Below are positions 44,146-57,090 of a stretch of DNA of 64,000 nt, piece by piece. Every line of letters starts with the position of its first letter. The first letter of the stretch is position 1. The DNA comes from Fonsecaea monophora (Eukaryota; Ascomycota; Eurotiomycetes; Chaetothyriales; Herpotrichiellaceae). Position numbers and translations under genes: made by a program. Where the stretch lies: contig NW_019173941.1 in assembly GCF_001642475.1 (NCBI RefSeq), positions 1 through 64,000 of the forward strand. The letters are read 5' to 3'. The notes below the pieces were generated by a model. The model worked only from the letters and a program-made list of their open reading frames with translations, had not been told where the DNA came from and did no database searches.

Positions 44146-46257
44146 CGCCTGCGCGGAGGCACGTAACTAGTGTCAGTGAGCGCCAGGAATCGAGATAGAG
44201 GGTTCAAGCCTGGTGCTGGAACATTGGATTGTCTGCACTCGACGCTTCATCCTTGAAAATTGTCACATCTCCGAATTATTGGCGTCGGAAACGGGCGAGC
44301 GGCGATTCTTGGTTGGAGGGAGACCAGCGACGGAGGCAGGTTGAGCGAGAATGGCCTTGGGTCTTTGGCTCATAGAGTCACAGTTGGAATCATCTTGGCA
44401 AGCGGCGCGGCGGAATCTTATTCGAGCCAAGAAAATGCTATTTGGGTTTCCGCTCTCTCAATGCCTGTGGTCAAACCTCAGTTATTCCCATACATCAATT
44501 ATTACTAGGTCAGGCTAAGGTCTTCACAATCCTCATGTGAGCTACTTAGACACAATTCTGTGTCTACGGGACGAGTCGATGAGATCTTACGACGAGGGTA
44601 TGACAAAGAGGGTTTTTCCTTTTCGGCGCTGATGCTTTGGACATTGACGACGTAGGATCAGCATGGCTAGGGTCAATGAGTGCGATTCTATACTGCCGTG
44701 TGCAGGGTCTTTTTCGAATCCTTTTAGACTCCAGCGATGAGGAGAATGCCGTGAAGGTTCTCAATCGAGAAGCTCGACCATTGCAATTCCAGAAGACTCT
44801 ATTGGCAGTCGAAGCACAAGAGTCGAATAGTATATGCGTTTCTCGGCCTCTGCTCCCCGCCTCATCTTGCGAGAAATGGAATTCGAGATGGAGTTTCTCT
44901 TGGTTGTGAAAACCAACCACTATTCCAAAAATTGTCCTGCAGTCAGTTCCGTGGGAAATCCGACTGCAGAGACAGGATGTCCATCACGAGAGTGCACACC
45001 AACTTGATGATGAGACACGTATTATTCAGTACACAGCCCAGAGAAGGGTCGCAAGTGAGGCACACGGCCGATATTTCGAGCTTCGAGGCAAGAAGGTGCA
45101 CTGTGTTGGGGAGGGGGATCCTGCAAGTCAGAAACCCGTCACTTTCTCACCTAGCATGGATGCACCATCGATCTGAAGCTGTCGAAATCAGACCGTCATA
45201 AACTCGACTGATGCCTCGACTGAGAAGCTGAGTTACGTTTATGCTACCATGGTATGGCTCTGCTCCCCCACCAGTAATGAGTGTTCCAGAGAAGCTTTCT
45301 CTGAGACGATCTTTACCGTTACACAGCAAATCTGGCAGTATCCTACGCCTACGTGTGGCCATGGAGCCCATTCAGTGTGGCGAGGCTGCATTGGAATGGG
45401 AATTCGGTCGAACCGAGGCAGGTTTTGATCAGCAGACCAGGAATGAACCCATTAAAACTCGGTTATATTTATGAAGCCGCTGTGCGCCCCTTGATGGTCA
45501 TCACTGAAGCTGTGGAGAATTGAAGTAAAGTAACCTGGAAAGCATGTCCTTATGATACGTCCAAATCCATTTCCTCAAAATGGTATAGCGATTTGTCTCC
45601 ACGCCTTAAGTCAACCACCGCCATGATCCTGCAAATTTCGTCCAATCACGAAGCACACGATCCATTCAGATCTAGCATGCAATGAACAATCCTCCTTCCC
45701 CGCCTCTGTTGTTTGTGGTGGATTGATATCAGGGGGCCACGACGCACTTCTCATCGACGGAGACTTTCCTTACCAATAATGTGTTCGCTTTGGCCTGTCC
45801 GACTGTCAATGCGGGCCAATATGAGCGAACATATCTGCCGATCTTTGGTCAAGCAAATAAATGCACAAGTACTGTACGCCACAGGCCGATCCACCTTGGG
45901 GTAGTCCAAACTGGAGAATGGGAGGCTGGTCTGGTCTGGGGAAACCTCTAGTTCCACCACAACCGCAAGATGGGAGAATGACCTCTGTGCGAGACTGTGC
46001 CTGTTGGTTGTTTGGTCGTTACAGACCTAGGCTACGGTATCTACAGCCCTGTCCATTGCCGACAGCCCCGCAGAAAGGCAAGATGCACAAGTATTTTATT
46101 TCGCATATAAACAGTGCCACGGTTTTCTTCTGTGGCACACCCTGTTCTTCCAAGGCCTCTGAACTGCTGATCTGGTCGTGTCCTTGCCTTTAGAGATCAA
46201 TTGCTTCACAGGAGATTGATTCAGATCCTTGACTGGCCCCTTTGAGCACAAAATAAC
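44146..46257. other. intergenic, no gene seen
   Basis: About 2.1 kb lies between the divergent Mrs2 and MFS genes. Open frames are under 120 codons with no domains. A B-box-like GGTTCAAGCC near 44201 has no accompanying tRNA cloverleaf. Confidence 0.55.
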
Positions 46258-48288
46258 ATGGGTCTCGGAGTTCTCGAAGACCGACATCTAGACCATGTCC
46301 CGGGCACCGCGTTGCTCGCAGACATGGTCGATGCGCAACATCATCAGTTTCATGGTGGGAGCCGTGCTTCTAGCTTCTTCTGTGCATGGTAAGAAGGGTT
46401 AACGAAACTTCTAGGGCGAGATACTTCGAGATTGAAACATGCCACGGGACGCAATGCTGACATTGTGCTTGTTCCTCAACCCAGCGAGTCACCCAGAGAT
46501 CCATTGAACTGGTCCAGGTGGAAAAAGGACCTTCTCTTGCTCATCATCAGCATCGACACGGCCGTTGTTGGCGCATGGGGTCCCATGATCTCTCCTGGAT
46601 TTGCGGAAATGGCTGAGGAGTGGCACATGTCCTACAACACGCTCAACGGCGGCCTGGGATGGGCCATCTTCGCTATTGGCATCTCGTGCTTCATCACCAA
46701 CGGACTTTCGGTTAAGTATGGCCGTCGACCGGTCATCATTCTGGGGAATCTTCTGTTGTTCATCTCTTCGGTTTGGGGCTATTTTGCGCACAGCTATCAC
46801 AGCTTGCTCGCAAGGTGAGTCGACCATGTTCCGGAGACTTGGTTCGTGGTTCGGGGCCTCGTGTTTTCAGTGCCGGTGCTGACAACATCCTCCAGTCGAA
46901 TCTTCGGCGCGGTTGGAATGTCGCCCTTTGAGGTTCTCACGACAGCTATCATTGGCGATATCTACTTTGTACATGAACGCGGCCTGCGTCTAGCTTTCTG
47001 GGGTCTATGCTTGAGCATCGGAGTCGGCGGCGGCAGCGTTATTTCGGGATATATTATACAGGTATGGTACCTTCATCTCGCCTCTGTACGTTTTTTGGTT
47101 CTCAAGCTCATACGTCGAGCAGGATCTGGGCTGGAATTGGACGTACGGCATCTGTGCCTGCTTGTACGGGGTGTTTATCATCTTGATCCTTCTGTTCGTG
47201 CCCGAGACGGTGTACAAGCGAGATCCCGCGTACAACCTGGATCTGGGGACGACGGACCACACCTTCGAGACGCTGGACGTGCAGGAGGTCAAGGGCGAAC
47301 ACATGGAACACCTCGAGACCACCAAATCCGGCAGCAAGGTCCACACCGAAGTGCTGTACACGGGTGCCGACGAGCGGCCGTGGACTTTCTGGGAGGAAAT
47401 GCGGCCGTGGCGCGGCGCCGAGTCGGACGAGAACCTGCTGTACATTGTCTTCCGGCCCTTTGGCATGCTCCTCTTCCCGCAGGTGCTCTACGGCTTCATC
47501 ACGTACGGGCTGTCGACGTCGTGGTTGGTGGTGATGATCTCGGTGCTTGCGCAGCTCTTTACGGGTCCGCCTTACAACTTCAGCGTGTCGGACGTCGGGC
47601 TCATCAGCATCGCGGCGCTGGTGGCATCGTTGCTGGGGTTCGTGGCTGGGCCGCTGAATGACTGGACGGTGAAGAAGCTGGCTCGATGGAATGGAGGCAT
47701 TTATGAGCCGGTAAGACGCTGCCTGGGCTCCGGATTGATCGGACGTTTGCTAACATCTCTATCTCTCGACCAGGAATTTCGCCTTTCGCTCAACGTGCTC
47801 ACCCTGATCCTAGGGGTCGTCGGCTTCTTCGGATTCGGGGCCACACTGGAGAACGAGGCACCTTGGGCTGGGCCCGTGGTGTTGTATGGCATCATCTACT
47901 TCTCCATGTCGTTTCTCAACATTGGCATCTACGGCTACATCACCGAATGCCACCGGAACAAGGCACCAGAGGCGTTTGCGTCGCTGAACCTGCGCAACAT
48001 CTACAGCTTCGGCATGAACTATTTCATCAGCGGTAAGTTCCAAGAGTTGTTCGATGCTGTCATGTTTCTTCTCCCCAGTGACCGTTTGTTCTGAGCTGAT
48101 CATGAGAACTTGTCCGCGGACAATCCATAGACTGGATCACGAAGCAAGGACCCCTGGAAGTCTTCTCGATCATCGGTGGCCTCCACATCTTCATCTGCCT
48201 GCTCACCATCCCCATGTGGATTTTTGGCAAGCGATGCCGGAGCTTCACGGCGCGAAATCCCATATTCCGCAAGATCCAGGAGTCTTAG
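46258..48288 (+). CDS. MFS transporter, drug:H+ antiporter-1/Hol1-like
   Basis: Exons are 46258-46354, 46415-46814, 46896-47061, 47123-47710, 47774-48032 and 48131-48288, all in phase. It is a twelve-helix permease of the plasma membrane. The N-terminus MGLGVLEDRHLDHVPGT and GRNADIVLVPQPSESPRDPL are typical of a fungal Hol1-like subgroup. Motif A is NGLSVKYGRRPVIILG, and ASRIFGAVGMSPFEVLTTA is the helix 4-5 region. The central loop begins VPETVYKRD. Exon 1 was found by its match to the family N-terminus. The 60-base first intron has a GGTTAACG branch-like site, and a nearby GTAAGA donor would leave a 26-base intron and was rejected. The substrate is unknown; polyamine, drug or carboxylate are all possible. 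Confidence 0.85.
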
Positions 48289-49328
48289 TCAAGGTGGCTG
48301 GACAGGCAGTTGAAAGAAATTAGTCGAGCCGTGAGCTATGCGGCCTCTCACTCTACTCAGAGGCTAGATAAAGAGGAGGACAGAGAGGAAACATAAAGTG
48401 ACTTGAAGACGAGATGTCCCGCGATCGGCTGTGACCAGGTAGAAATCTATATACCTAGTATACTTGCTGAAATGAGTAGCTTTGTACAAATGATATCAAG
48501 CGAAGAGAAGTGTCAGGATAGTATTTATCATCGTCACGGGCATACTCGCCCTCTTTCCCTCTCATTGATGCTTCAACTCAATCCTCAAAGCATTCATTCC
48601 CAGTCACGAATACACCATGGCTGCTGGTCTTTACCCTCAATTGGTATTCTGATATGGTCATATTCTCGGCTCGTCGTGAGGCTGGACTGCGGGGTTTGTA
48701 CGTACAAGACTTGGAGCGGCTGTTCGGGGTGATTCAGGCGCCGGCGACTCATCTCCGGCATCAACTGTTCGTGGCTCGGCTCAAGGACGAAATTGCGCGA
48801 GGGCAAACTCGGATTCCCTCCCTATCTCTCCATTCTCATTCTCCATTCCGCATCCTTCTCTTTTCCGTTTGACTGTCTTGAGAGCTAGACGGTCAGTCTT
48901 CCTCTTCTCCTCTCTGTATGTATCTCTCAAGAAAGAATTGCCGTGCCTGGGCCTGAGCCTCTTCCCATAGTTTGTCTCCCCACTTCTCTTACAAATTTTG
49001 AGATCGCACTTCTCCGCATCTTGCTGTGTGAGATAACCGAGCTGCAAGAGGAGGTCGAAGATAGAGAGAGAGCGCGCGAGCGCATAATATAAAGGGTTGA
49101 CGTATCAGAGTTCACGTTAGCTCATCACAGGCTACACGGCAGAAAAGCAAAAGGCCTCGTTCGCGCTGAAGAGGAACAACAACAGCGGCCACAAAGTTAG
49201 AGAGAGCCAGAAGACAGGAGTGAGTAACAAATCACATATTGGACTTTGGTGGTTTTCTGCGGAGATTGGTGGTTGCAACTTGTGTCCTAAACCTAGCGAT
49301 TCAATTGAGGGAGAAACTTCTTGGAGAA
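48289..49328. other. intergenic, no gene seen
   Basis: No coding frame is supported. The right half has purine runs and a GAGAGAGAGCGCGCGAGCG stretch near 49064, ahead of the MOSC gene promoter. Confidence 0.55.
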
Positions 49329-50822
49329 ATGGCGGCCGAGGAGTCACAGACTACAACAGCACCGCACAAGCTGCGCGTCAAGCAGGTATGGATTGTCCCA
49401 TCCTCTTCCCATCCATCTATCCCTCTTCATGCATGAGTGTGTGTGTGAGAGTGGGAGAGAGACAGAGGAGAGGCACAATGCGACGACTCAGTGGATGCCA
49501 TCTTACCCGACTCACTTGTCTCGAATCCTGACATACTGACACCAATCTTCTCTCGTCTCTCTCGACACCGACAGATCTATACCTACCCGATCAAATCCCT
49601 CCGCGGCGTCTCGCTTCCCGCCATGCCGGCGACGTACATGGGATTCCCTCACGACCGACGATTCATGCTGTTTAACGTCGCGCAGGGGAAGAACATGGCC
49701 ATTGCCCATTTCACCGAGATGTGTCTGTTCACTACGGCATTCTCCTCCTCCGAAGGCGAAGGCGGGCCCAATGACAGGGTCACCGTCACCTATACCAAGG
49801 ACCACGTGTTCGATCATCCTGACCAGATGGTCAGCCCGGAACCGCTCCAGGTGCCCCTTGATCCGGACACGGCGGGTCTTGAAGAAGTCGAGGTCACCAT
49901 GCACTACTCCCCCTGCGTTGGCTATGACATGGGCGAGGAGTACAACCGCTGGTTCAGTGAGCGGTTCGGCTATCAAGTCAAGCTGTTTTATATCGGCAGC
50001 AACAGTAGGAAAGTGCTGGGTAACATGCCTCCGAGCGTCGCCGCAGCACAGCAGCGAAATGGCTCCGCATGGGAATCGAAGGGAACTTCGAGTGCAGCTT
50101 CGTGGCTGGGTAGCATCACGTCCACAGCAACCTCGCTCGCGCGCGCCGTCACTGGCGCGGGGGAAACAGTCGAGGACCGAGAGAAGCAATCTGAGGGAGT
50201 AGATCAGGGTATCTCCTTCGCCGATGTAGCGCCATATCTCGTGATATCCACAAAGTCGTGGGAAAATGCGCAGCGCCGCCTCCCAGACAACGAAGTGATG
50301 GACATCTCCAAGTTCCGCCCGAACATCATCGTCGAGGGCGCCGAGGAGGAGTTTGAGGAGGACTTCTGGGCCGAGCTCCTGATTGGCGGTGACGACGGTG
50401 CCAGAATCGTCCTGACCCAGAACTGCGCTCGCTGCAACTCGCTCAACGTCGACTATTCGACCGGCAAGGTCGGCGAGGGCGAGTCGGGCAAGATCCTCAA
50501 GAAGCTACAGAGCGACCGGCGCGTGGACCCCGGCGCCAAATGGAGCCCGGTCTTTGGGCGGTACGGATTCCTCGCCAGGGTCCCCGAGGGCAAGTCCGCG
50601 GCCGAGATCAAAGTCGGCGACGAGGTGAGGGTTGTGCGGCGGAACAGCCAGAGGACAAGATTTGGTGAGTTTCTCTCTTCCCTATCCCTCTCTACCCCTG
50701 TCTCTCTACCCTTTTACGAGAAAGCCTCGTCGTGTAAGAGGAAGGAAACCTGAAATACCATGCTGACCATTGATGAAATATCGTCTGGAAATACAGAGTG
50801 GCCGAATCTGAGCACCAATTGA
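49329..50822 (+). CDS. MOSC-domain protein, mARC-like
   Basis: Exons are 49329-49385, 49575-50664 and 50797-50822. The protein has the beta-barrel N-terminal MOSC domain (IYTYPIKSLRGVSLP, then GFPHDRRFML) followed by the MOSC domain. The molybdenum-cofactor cysteine is in LTQNCARCNSLNVDYSTGK. This is the layout of mARC/YcbX enzymes, which reduce N-hydroxylated compounds using molybdenum cofactor. A Ser/Thr-rich insertion near residues 195-240 (SSAASWLGSITSTATSLARA) interrupts the domains, is fungus-like and might be membrane-associated. The first exon is only 19 codons and the last 8, ending EWPNLSTN. The first intron, 189 bases, is the longest used in this window. Confidence 0.85.
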
Positions 50823-51380
50823 GCTCTTATGGCGATGTCTCTTTCTGCACCGTTGTCAAGCAGTGGGTGGCTTATTGTTTTATTGTCTCGTCTGGCGTTT
50901 ACTATGGTCTGAAAGTTGCAAGGTCCGATAGGGGATGTGAAGGCTAACCGTCCTGAGGCCAATCTACGTATGTATATGCATGCATGTATGTGTCTACATA
51001 TACGTAGGGTTGTGGCATCTATGCAAACTCTCTTGGAGATCACATCATATACCAAAGGATACTTCTCCTTCCCTGCCTGTTACCTAGTGCGTGACCTGTC
51101 GTGATAACCTCTTGATTCATACCCCCTGAGGAGTGTCTATCTATGGAAAGGACCATAAGGGTTCTGTGTTGCCCCACGATTCCAATCCACTGTCTCATAT
51201 ATGTGTATATGCCCCGACCAGCCATGCATGCAAAAAGTGGTGCAACCACCCAACCTCCCGTCCACCCTGTCGCTTCGAATGCAGAAAGAAAGTCGTCGTC
51301 GATGCATATGATGACCACCCACCCACCATACAATGCGATGCTATGAAATACCAAACCAAAACCCCCCCTTACCCTGTGGT
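50823..51380. other. convergent gap
   Basis: This is the 3' flanks of the MOSC and BRCT genes. It contains an ATGCATGCATGTATGTG alternating stretch near 50975. No gene is supported. Confidence 0.55.
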
Positions 51381-52367
51381 CTACTCTGCAATAGCAGCCC
51401 ATCCACTCAGCTGAAACATTTGCCTCACACTGACCTGTCCACTGCCTCCGATCCTCCCCCCAACGCCGTCGGGCACGTATCTGCTCTCGGGCTGCCTGAC
51501 GCCCCTGGCGACGCTGTCCACCACCCACTGGGCCGTGACGTACTTGACGCCTTTGCCGTGCACGAGGCGTACCTCCTTCTGGATCTTGCCGCCCGCCAGG
51601 CCGCCCCCGCCCGCGGCGCTGGTGCCCAGGACCACGTGCGTGACGGTGCGGCGGCCGAGGGAGATGGACGTGTTGCCGCCGTGCTGGGCGACGAGGTGTT
51701 TGAGTTTGTGGTCCGAGACGACGGGGAAGGAGCTCCCGTTGAGGTAGATGGTCAGGTTGCGGAAGATTTGGGGCGGTTGGGACGACGAAGACCCAGCATC
51801 AGCACCAGCAGTACCAGTCGTCGTAGTGTGATCGGTGTTGGGGTTATTTCTGTTGTCGGCCAATAATGCTGCCTTGTCTTGCTGTCGTCTGATTGACGAG
51901 CGACAAGACTCCCCTGTCTCGCCCTTGTGGCGGTGTTGGTGTCGGGGGCCATCGTGGCTTTGACCCTGGCCAGCCCTGAGGCGCTTGTTGCCAGGTTCCC
52001 CGTCTTCCCCTCCTCGTTCGCTCAGTCGCTTCTTACACCCACCCATCAAATCTCGGATATCCTGCCATCCCGTCTCCCTCAATCCCTGCTGCGACCCCTC
52101 TTCCCAGTCGCCGTTAGCCTTGCGCCCGTCCAGGCCAAAATTCTCGCTTCCCGCGCCAACCAGATCAGCCAAGTGTCGGTCTCCGCCGCGGCCGCTCGCG
52201 TCCTTGAACTGGTGGGAGAGCTTGTACGTTCGAGACTCGCGCCAGGACGTGGACCCCGAGAGCCGATTTTCTGCCCGTTGGTGGCCCGTCGAAGATGAAT
52301 TGAACGGGTCAAAGAACATGCGCGTCGGTTGAGGCGCCGGCGGCTGCTTGGGATGGTGACCCGGCAT
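51381..52367 (-). CDS. BRCT-domain protein
   Basis: This single exon encodes 328 residues from the ATG at 52367. A further in-frame ATG at 52439 adds 24 residues with no family support. The N-terminal part is Ser/Arg/Gly-rich and disordered, beginning MPGHHPKQPPAPQP, with DPFNSSSTGHQRAEN resembling a conserved fungal block. The C-terminal third is a single BRCT domain: PQIFRNLTIYLNGSSFP, then LKHLVAQHGGNTSISLG, RRTVTHVVLG and VKYVTAQWVVDSV. It resembles the Rev1-type BRCT. There is no polymerase domain, so it is not full Rev1. A DNA-damage or chromatin role is likely from the domain alone. Confidence 0.75.
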   Translation of the reverse strand: MPGHHPKQPPAPQPTRMFFDPFNSSSTGHQRAENRLSGSTSWRESRTYKLSHQFKDASGRGGDRHLADLVGAGSENFGLDGRKANGDWEEGSQQGLRETGWQDIRDLMGGCKKRLSERGGEDGEPGNKRLRAGQGQSHDGPRHQHRHKGETGESCRSSIRRQQDKAALLADNRNNPNTDHTTTTGTAGADAGSSSSQPPQIFRNLTIYLNGSSFPVVSDHKLKHLVAQHGGNTSISLGRRTVTHVVLGTSAAGGGGLAGGKIQKEVRLVHGKGVKYVTAQWVVDSVARGVRQPESRYVPDGVGGRIGGSGQVSVRQMFQLSGWAAIAE

Positions 52368-52439
52368 GGTGGACAGGTAGACGGTGGAAAGATGTCGCTC
52401 ATGCCAACTCCATCTGGCGCAGCTGTCGGTCAGCTTCAT

Positions 52440-52931
52440 CCGCAGGCAAAGAAATATTGTAAAATGTTGGCGGGGTGATGGAGTCTATGACCCGGAACCA
52501 CATCGCGGGCCAGTAACAAAACGCGCCTCGATGACACGCGCTCACGTGCCTTTTCTATGAGCATTTTCTGTATGCCGGGCAAGAGGTAGAGGACTTACTT
52601 GATAGCATTGTCTCTTTTGTTAAAGGTCATACAGAAGCCTATTCTATCGACTTATTCTGTTGAAAGCTGACATTCTTCTCTACCAGTGTACCATGGCTAT
52701 CCCATCACCATATTGGATCCCTTCCTCTGTCTGGTTTCAGAGCCAGCCAAAAACGCCGATGTTAAGATCGGACTTTTGCCAGCCCCCATCGCTACAGTGG
52801 TATCATGTTGAAAAGCACTTTTGTCATTCATCCGTTTCGTTCAATCAAATCCCCTTGACGCCATCTGCTCAGATCAGGTTGATGAACGAGCTCAAAGTTC
52901 AACCGTTCCTCTCGGACCGGTACATAATTCA
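52440..52931. other. short gap upstream of the BRCT gene
   Basis: This covers the BRCT promoter region and the 3' end of methionine synthase. I see no gene. Confidence 0.5.
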
Positions 52932-55371
52932 TCAATTGCCCTTGGCATATTGAGCGCGGAAGCTCTTAGCCGCATTGACCATGTTCGTCAAGGCAGCCTT
53001 GGTCTCCTTCCATTGTCGGGTTTTGAGACCACAGTCAGGATCAATCCACAGTTGATCCGGCTTCAAGTATTGCAACATCTCAGCGATCCGGTCGTGAATC
53101 TCCTGCTCCGAAGGAACACGAGGGGAGTGGATGTCGTAGACACCAGGTCCAATGTGACGCGGGTAAGCCTCATCAACAAAGACTTTAAGAAGCTTGGCGT
53201 CAGACTTGCTGTTCTCAATCGAGAGAACGTCGGCATCCAGGGCTGCAATAGCATAGAAGAAATCCTGGAACTCAGAATAGCAGAAGTGGCTGTGAATCTG
53301 AGTGGCATCCTCAACACCCGCGGTCGCGAGGCGGAATGAATCCACTGCCCACTTCAAATAGTCGGTTCGTTCCTTGCCAGCGCGGAGTGGAAGACCCTCA
53401 CGCAGAGCAGGCTCATCAACTTGAATGACATAGACGCCGGCCTTTTCAAGATCAATGACCTCATCGCGGAGAGACAGAGCCAGCTGCTCCGCTTGAACAG
53501 ATTGGTGAACGTCGTCACGAGGGAACGACCATCTCAAACAGGTGATAGGTCCAGTGAGCATACCCTTCATCGGCTTGCTGGAGATAGAAGCAGCGAATTT
53601 GGACTCTTTGACTGTCATCGGAGCAGGGCGAGAGATGTCACCGACAACGATAGGAGGTCGGACACACCGGGAGCCGTAGGACTGAACCCATCCATTGGTC
53701 GTGAAAGCGTAGCCCTTCAGTCGCTCGCCAAAGTATTGGACCATGTCATTACGCTCGGGCTCACCGTGGACATAGACATCGAGATCCAATTCGTCCTGGA
53801 TCTTGACCACATCCCGAATTTCTTTCTCGATAAACTTCTCATACTCCTCAGCAGTGATTTCACCCTTGGTGAACTTGTTGCGTTGGATGCGGATTTCCTT
53901 GGTTTGAGGGAAGGATCCAATGGTGGTAGTGGGGAACAGCGGTAGATGCAGACGTTCTTGTTGTTGGCTGATTCGAACAGGGAATGGCGATCTACGGTTG
54001 TACATTTCAGGGGTAACCTTGCTCTGTCGCTCCTTAACTGCCTGGTCGTTGGTTCGGCTTGAAGAAGCACGAGCTTGCATCGACTTGGCGTTCGCTTCGA
54101 GGGCTTCTCTGACAGAGGCTGGGCCATCCGTGACAGCCTTTGCAATGATAGCGAGTTCCTTGGCTTTCTCACAAGCAAAGCTGAACCAGTCGGCAATCTC
54201 AGGGTCCAAGGTCTTCTCACTGGCGAGAGTGTGGGGAGTATGCAGGAGAGAGCTAGAGCTGGCAACGATGACTCTGTCCTTGCCGAGTTTCTGAATGGCA
54301 GTCTCCACGATCTCAATGGCCTTCTTGAAATTGGTTTTCCAGATGTTACGGCCATCAACAACACCAGCCGACAGAACCTGTTGAGGACCCAAGGCAGAGG
54401 TGACAGTTTCGAGTTGCTCGGGATTTCGTACGAGATCAATGTGGATAGCATAGAGGTTCTTTAGGTAGCTGAGAACGTCGATGTTGTGCACAATGTCGCC
54501 AAAGTAGGTTGCAAGCACGATTTTCGGGGCGTTGCTTCCAAGTCCACCGAGCTTCTCATACGCCGGCTTGAAGGCCTCCTTGACGTGCGGGGGTAAATCA
54601 AATACCAGGACAGGCTCATCAATCTGGACGGACTCGGCACCAGCATCTTTCAACTGCTTGAGTAGATCCACATATAGAGGAAGAAGTTTGTCCAGGGCGG
54701 AGATCGGTTCGATGGTTTGACCACGGTCTGCTTTGCCAAGATATAGGAAAGAGACGGGACCGAGGATGACAGGACGGGTGATGATGCCAGCTTCTTTGGC
54801 TTCGAGGAACTCAACAACGGGCTTGGGCTTTGAGGACAGCTTGAAGACCTGGTTGTCTTGGAGAGTGGGCTTGACGTAGTGGTAGTTTGAGTCAAACCAT
54901 TTGACCATTTCCTGTTGTACAGATCAATAAAGGCCTGACGACACTCAATGGAGATTTCCTCACCAGAGAGGGCACATCGACTGCGGGGGAGCTGTCGGTG
55001 GCAGGCCTCTGGAGACCTCGACCCATGGCAAAGTACTCGTCAAGGGGAGCCAAGTTGTACTTTGTGTACCGCTCTGGAACCACCCCAAAGAGCTCGATGT
55101 GGTCGAGGACCTGATCGTAGAAGGCAAAGTCATTGCTTGGGATGATATCAATGCCAGCATCTTTCTGAATCTTCCAGTGTGCCAGTCTCAATCTCTTTCC
55201 CTCGGCAAGTAGCTCATCCTGCGAGATCTTGCCCCCCCAGTATGCTTCGGTAGCTTTCTTGAGGTCACGGTTGACTCCCATGCGAGGGAAACCGAGAATG
55301 GAGCTGTCACACAATCAGCAGCTGAGTTACTCATTGGGCGACATTGTGTGTTCAACTTACGATTGAACCAT
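52932..55371 (-). CDS. MET6: cobalamin-independent methionine synthase
   Basis: Exons are 55371-55361 (11 bases), 55303-54964 and 54911-52932, giving 776 residues. The enzyme transfers the methyl group of 5-methyltetrahydrofolate to homocysteine, making methionine. The N-terminal half carries SILGFPRMGVNRDLKKATEA and the folate-site WFDSNYHYVKP. The catalytic half has the zinc ligands in QIHSHFCYSEF and in WIDPDCGLKTR, plus the PLFPTTTIGSFPQT linker. The 11-base first coding exon supplies only MVQ and part of the next Ser, and the spliced start MVQSSILGFPRMG matches the family. Length is normal. Confidence 0.97.
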
Positions 55372-55990
55372 CTTTGTAGATACCCGGGTGAAACTGGGTC
55401 GAGATTTGAAGGCAACAGTCCGGACAGCAACCCTCCAATACGTCCTCAGGATGTGCTGAGAGGCAGTTGACAAGACAAGAGAAAATGAAGAGGAGGAGGA
55501 GATGAGGGCGGTGAGAAAGTGACCTGAGCCCGAGAAGGAGAGTTAATGAGGAAAAAAATTCAAAATGCTGCCAGGGCCACCATCAGTGACACAAGGCGGC
55601 TACCGTTTTTAGTGGCTGATGGTGGGATGCGCGGATGCTTGTGTTGGTCTGTTTGGCCGCCCACGCCGCCATGGCTCTCCGAGATTCGCTCGCCCTGCAT
55701 AACCTACGAAAAGTCACCGTGTGCCACTGAGCAGCAAGTGAGACCCGAATATACTTTTCCTGACCCTCTTTGCCCTCTGCTGAGTGTTCCTGCCCACCCG
55801 AGCATCCCCATCAATCACGCCATCTACGAGCAAACACTCCAGACTACGAGGTACATGAGCTTGACTTGATGCCTGCGCTATGAGTGGCTCTCGTAAACGC
55901 CCGACCAAGCAAATACCCTGTCGTCTTACCGCTCCAGTCTCGAAACAGTTCTGATCGTGTTCATGTACAAGTATTGAGACTCTATCTTTG
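55372..55990. other. intergenic, no gene seen
   Basis: The left part is the promoter region of methionine synthase, with a purine-rich tract near 55486-55505. No gene is supported. Confidence 0.55.
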
Positions 55991-57090
55991 TCACAGCCTG
56001 ATAGGCCCAGGGATTGCTCCCGCGCGCCCTCCAACAGCTCGCTTGCCAAACTTGTCTTCATACCATTGTCGGCCAGTCACTGCTCGAGGAAGCATTGTCA
56101 CAACCTCACAGATCACAAACCAGAGAGCGGCACTCTCACCGCCCCATCCCAATCCCCATACACCTCCAAGCAACCAGTAGCCTGTCCATTCGAGCCACTC
56201 AAGGACGTAATGTGGGTGCAAGATATACTTGAAAGCTCCTTGAGCGGGAGGAATCACATAGACCTTGTCGTAGCTAACCGTCGCTTTGCCCTCTGACTTG
56301 GCTTTCCTCTTAGCAGCTCCACGTCGTAGATCATACAGTGTCGTTTCTGCCCAGATATTGCCAGCTAACCCCAGCAGAAAGAACAGGATCCCGAGAGCCG
56401 AACTGAAAGAGACGACGGCGCGACTCTCCGTATTGGCAGTCAGTGTCGAGTACACAAGCCAGCACCCAATGTTTGTCGAGTTCGTAAACTGAAAGATACC
56501 CATAAACGCCGTAACGAACGGATGGATGGGCGACATGCTCGGGTTCAGGTAGAGCGGGCTGACAAGGGCGCGGTTAACGTAGTGAAGGAGATACAAGCAC
56601 GCCAATATCTCGTTCTGGGCAGGCAAGCCTGTGCCTAAGAAGCTCGTCGCAGCTTGTGGCCGGGGCCTGACTCGATCTGGCAGACTGTAGAGGATGTAGA
56701 GCAGATTGATCGGCCCAACCAGTTCCGCAACCGCCCAGGCATAGCAACCAGGAAGACTCAGGCGAGAGTTGGACGAGGTCTTGCCCATCGCCTGTAGCTT
56801 TTTTAAGGGTGTCCATAGCACGAGGGAAACCTATGTAGAAGCGTGAGCACCCGTCAGCAAGGGACTCCCGTTTCTTTTCCTTTTTTCCCCCCTTGGTCCG
56901 GGCTTCTGCAATAGTGGCCAAATACGAACAATGAAAGCGAGCATAGTACACTTACGGGAATGTATAGTCTGAAGATATCGAGGGACAACTTGGCTGCTTG
57001 CGGTGTCGGAGGAAAGAAGTCGCCTGGCGAGGGTAGATCTGCCAAATAGGACGCCATACTTGGTCCGCTGGGACTCATGAGAGGAATCAA
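55991..57090 (-). CDS. 3-oxo-5-alpha-steroid 4-dehydrogenase-like protein
   Basis: Exons are 57090-56956 and 56830-55991, giving about 324 residues. It is a multi-pass ER membrane reductase of the steroid 5-alpha-reductase (SRD5A/DET2) family, which reduces a conjugated double bond with NADPH. The C-terminal domain has the marks VYVIPPAQGAFKYILHPHY, LEWLEWTGYWL and TMLPRAVTGRQWYEDKFG. The join RLYIP|VSLVLW is phase 0. Three Mets near the N-terminus compete as starts, at 57090, 57078 and 57057. The last, beginning MASYLADLP, looks most like homologues. The natural substrate in fungi is not established by sequence. It is not a Tsc13 enoyl reductase, since the ubiquitin-like N-terminus is absent. 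Confidence 0.82.

Noticed and set aside
44190..44230. tRNA-like B box GGTTCAAGCC
   Set aside because: No matching A box, anticodon arm or acceptor stem could be folded around it.
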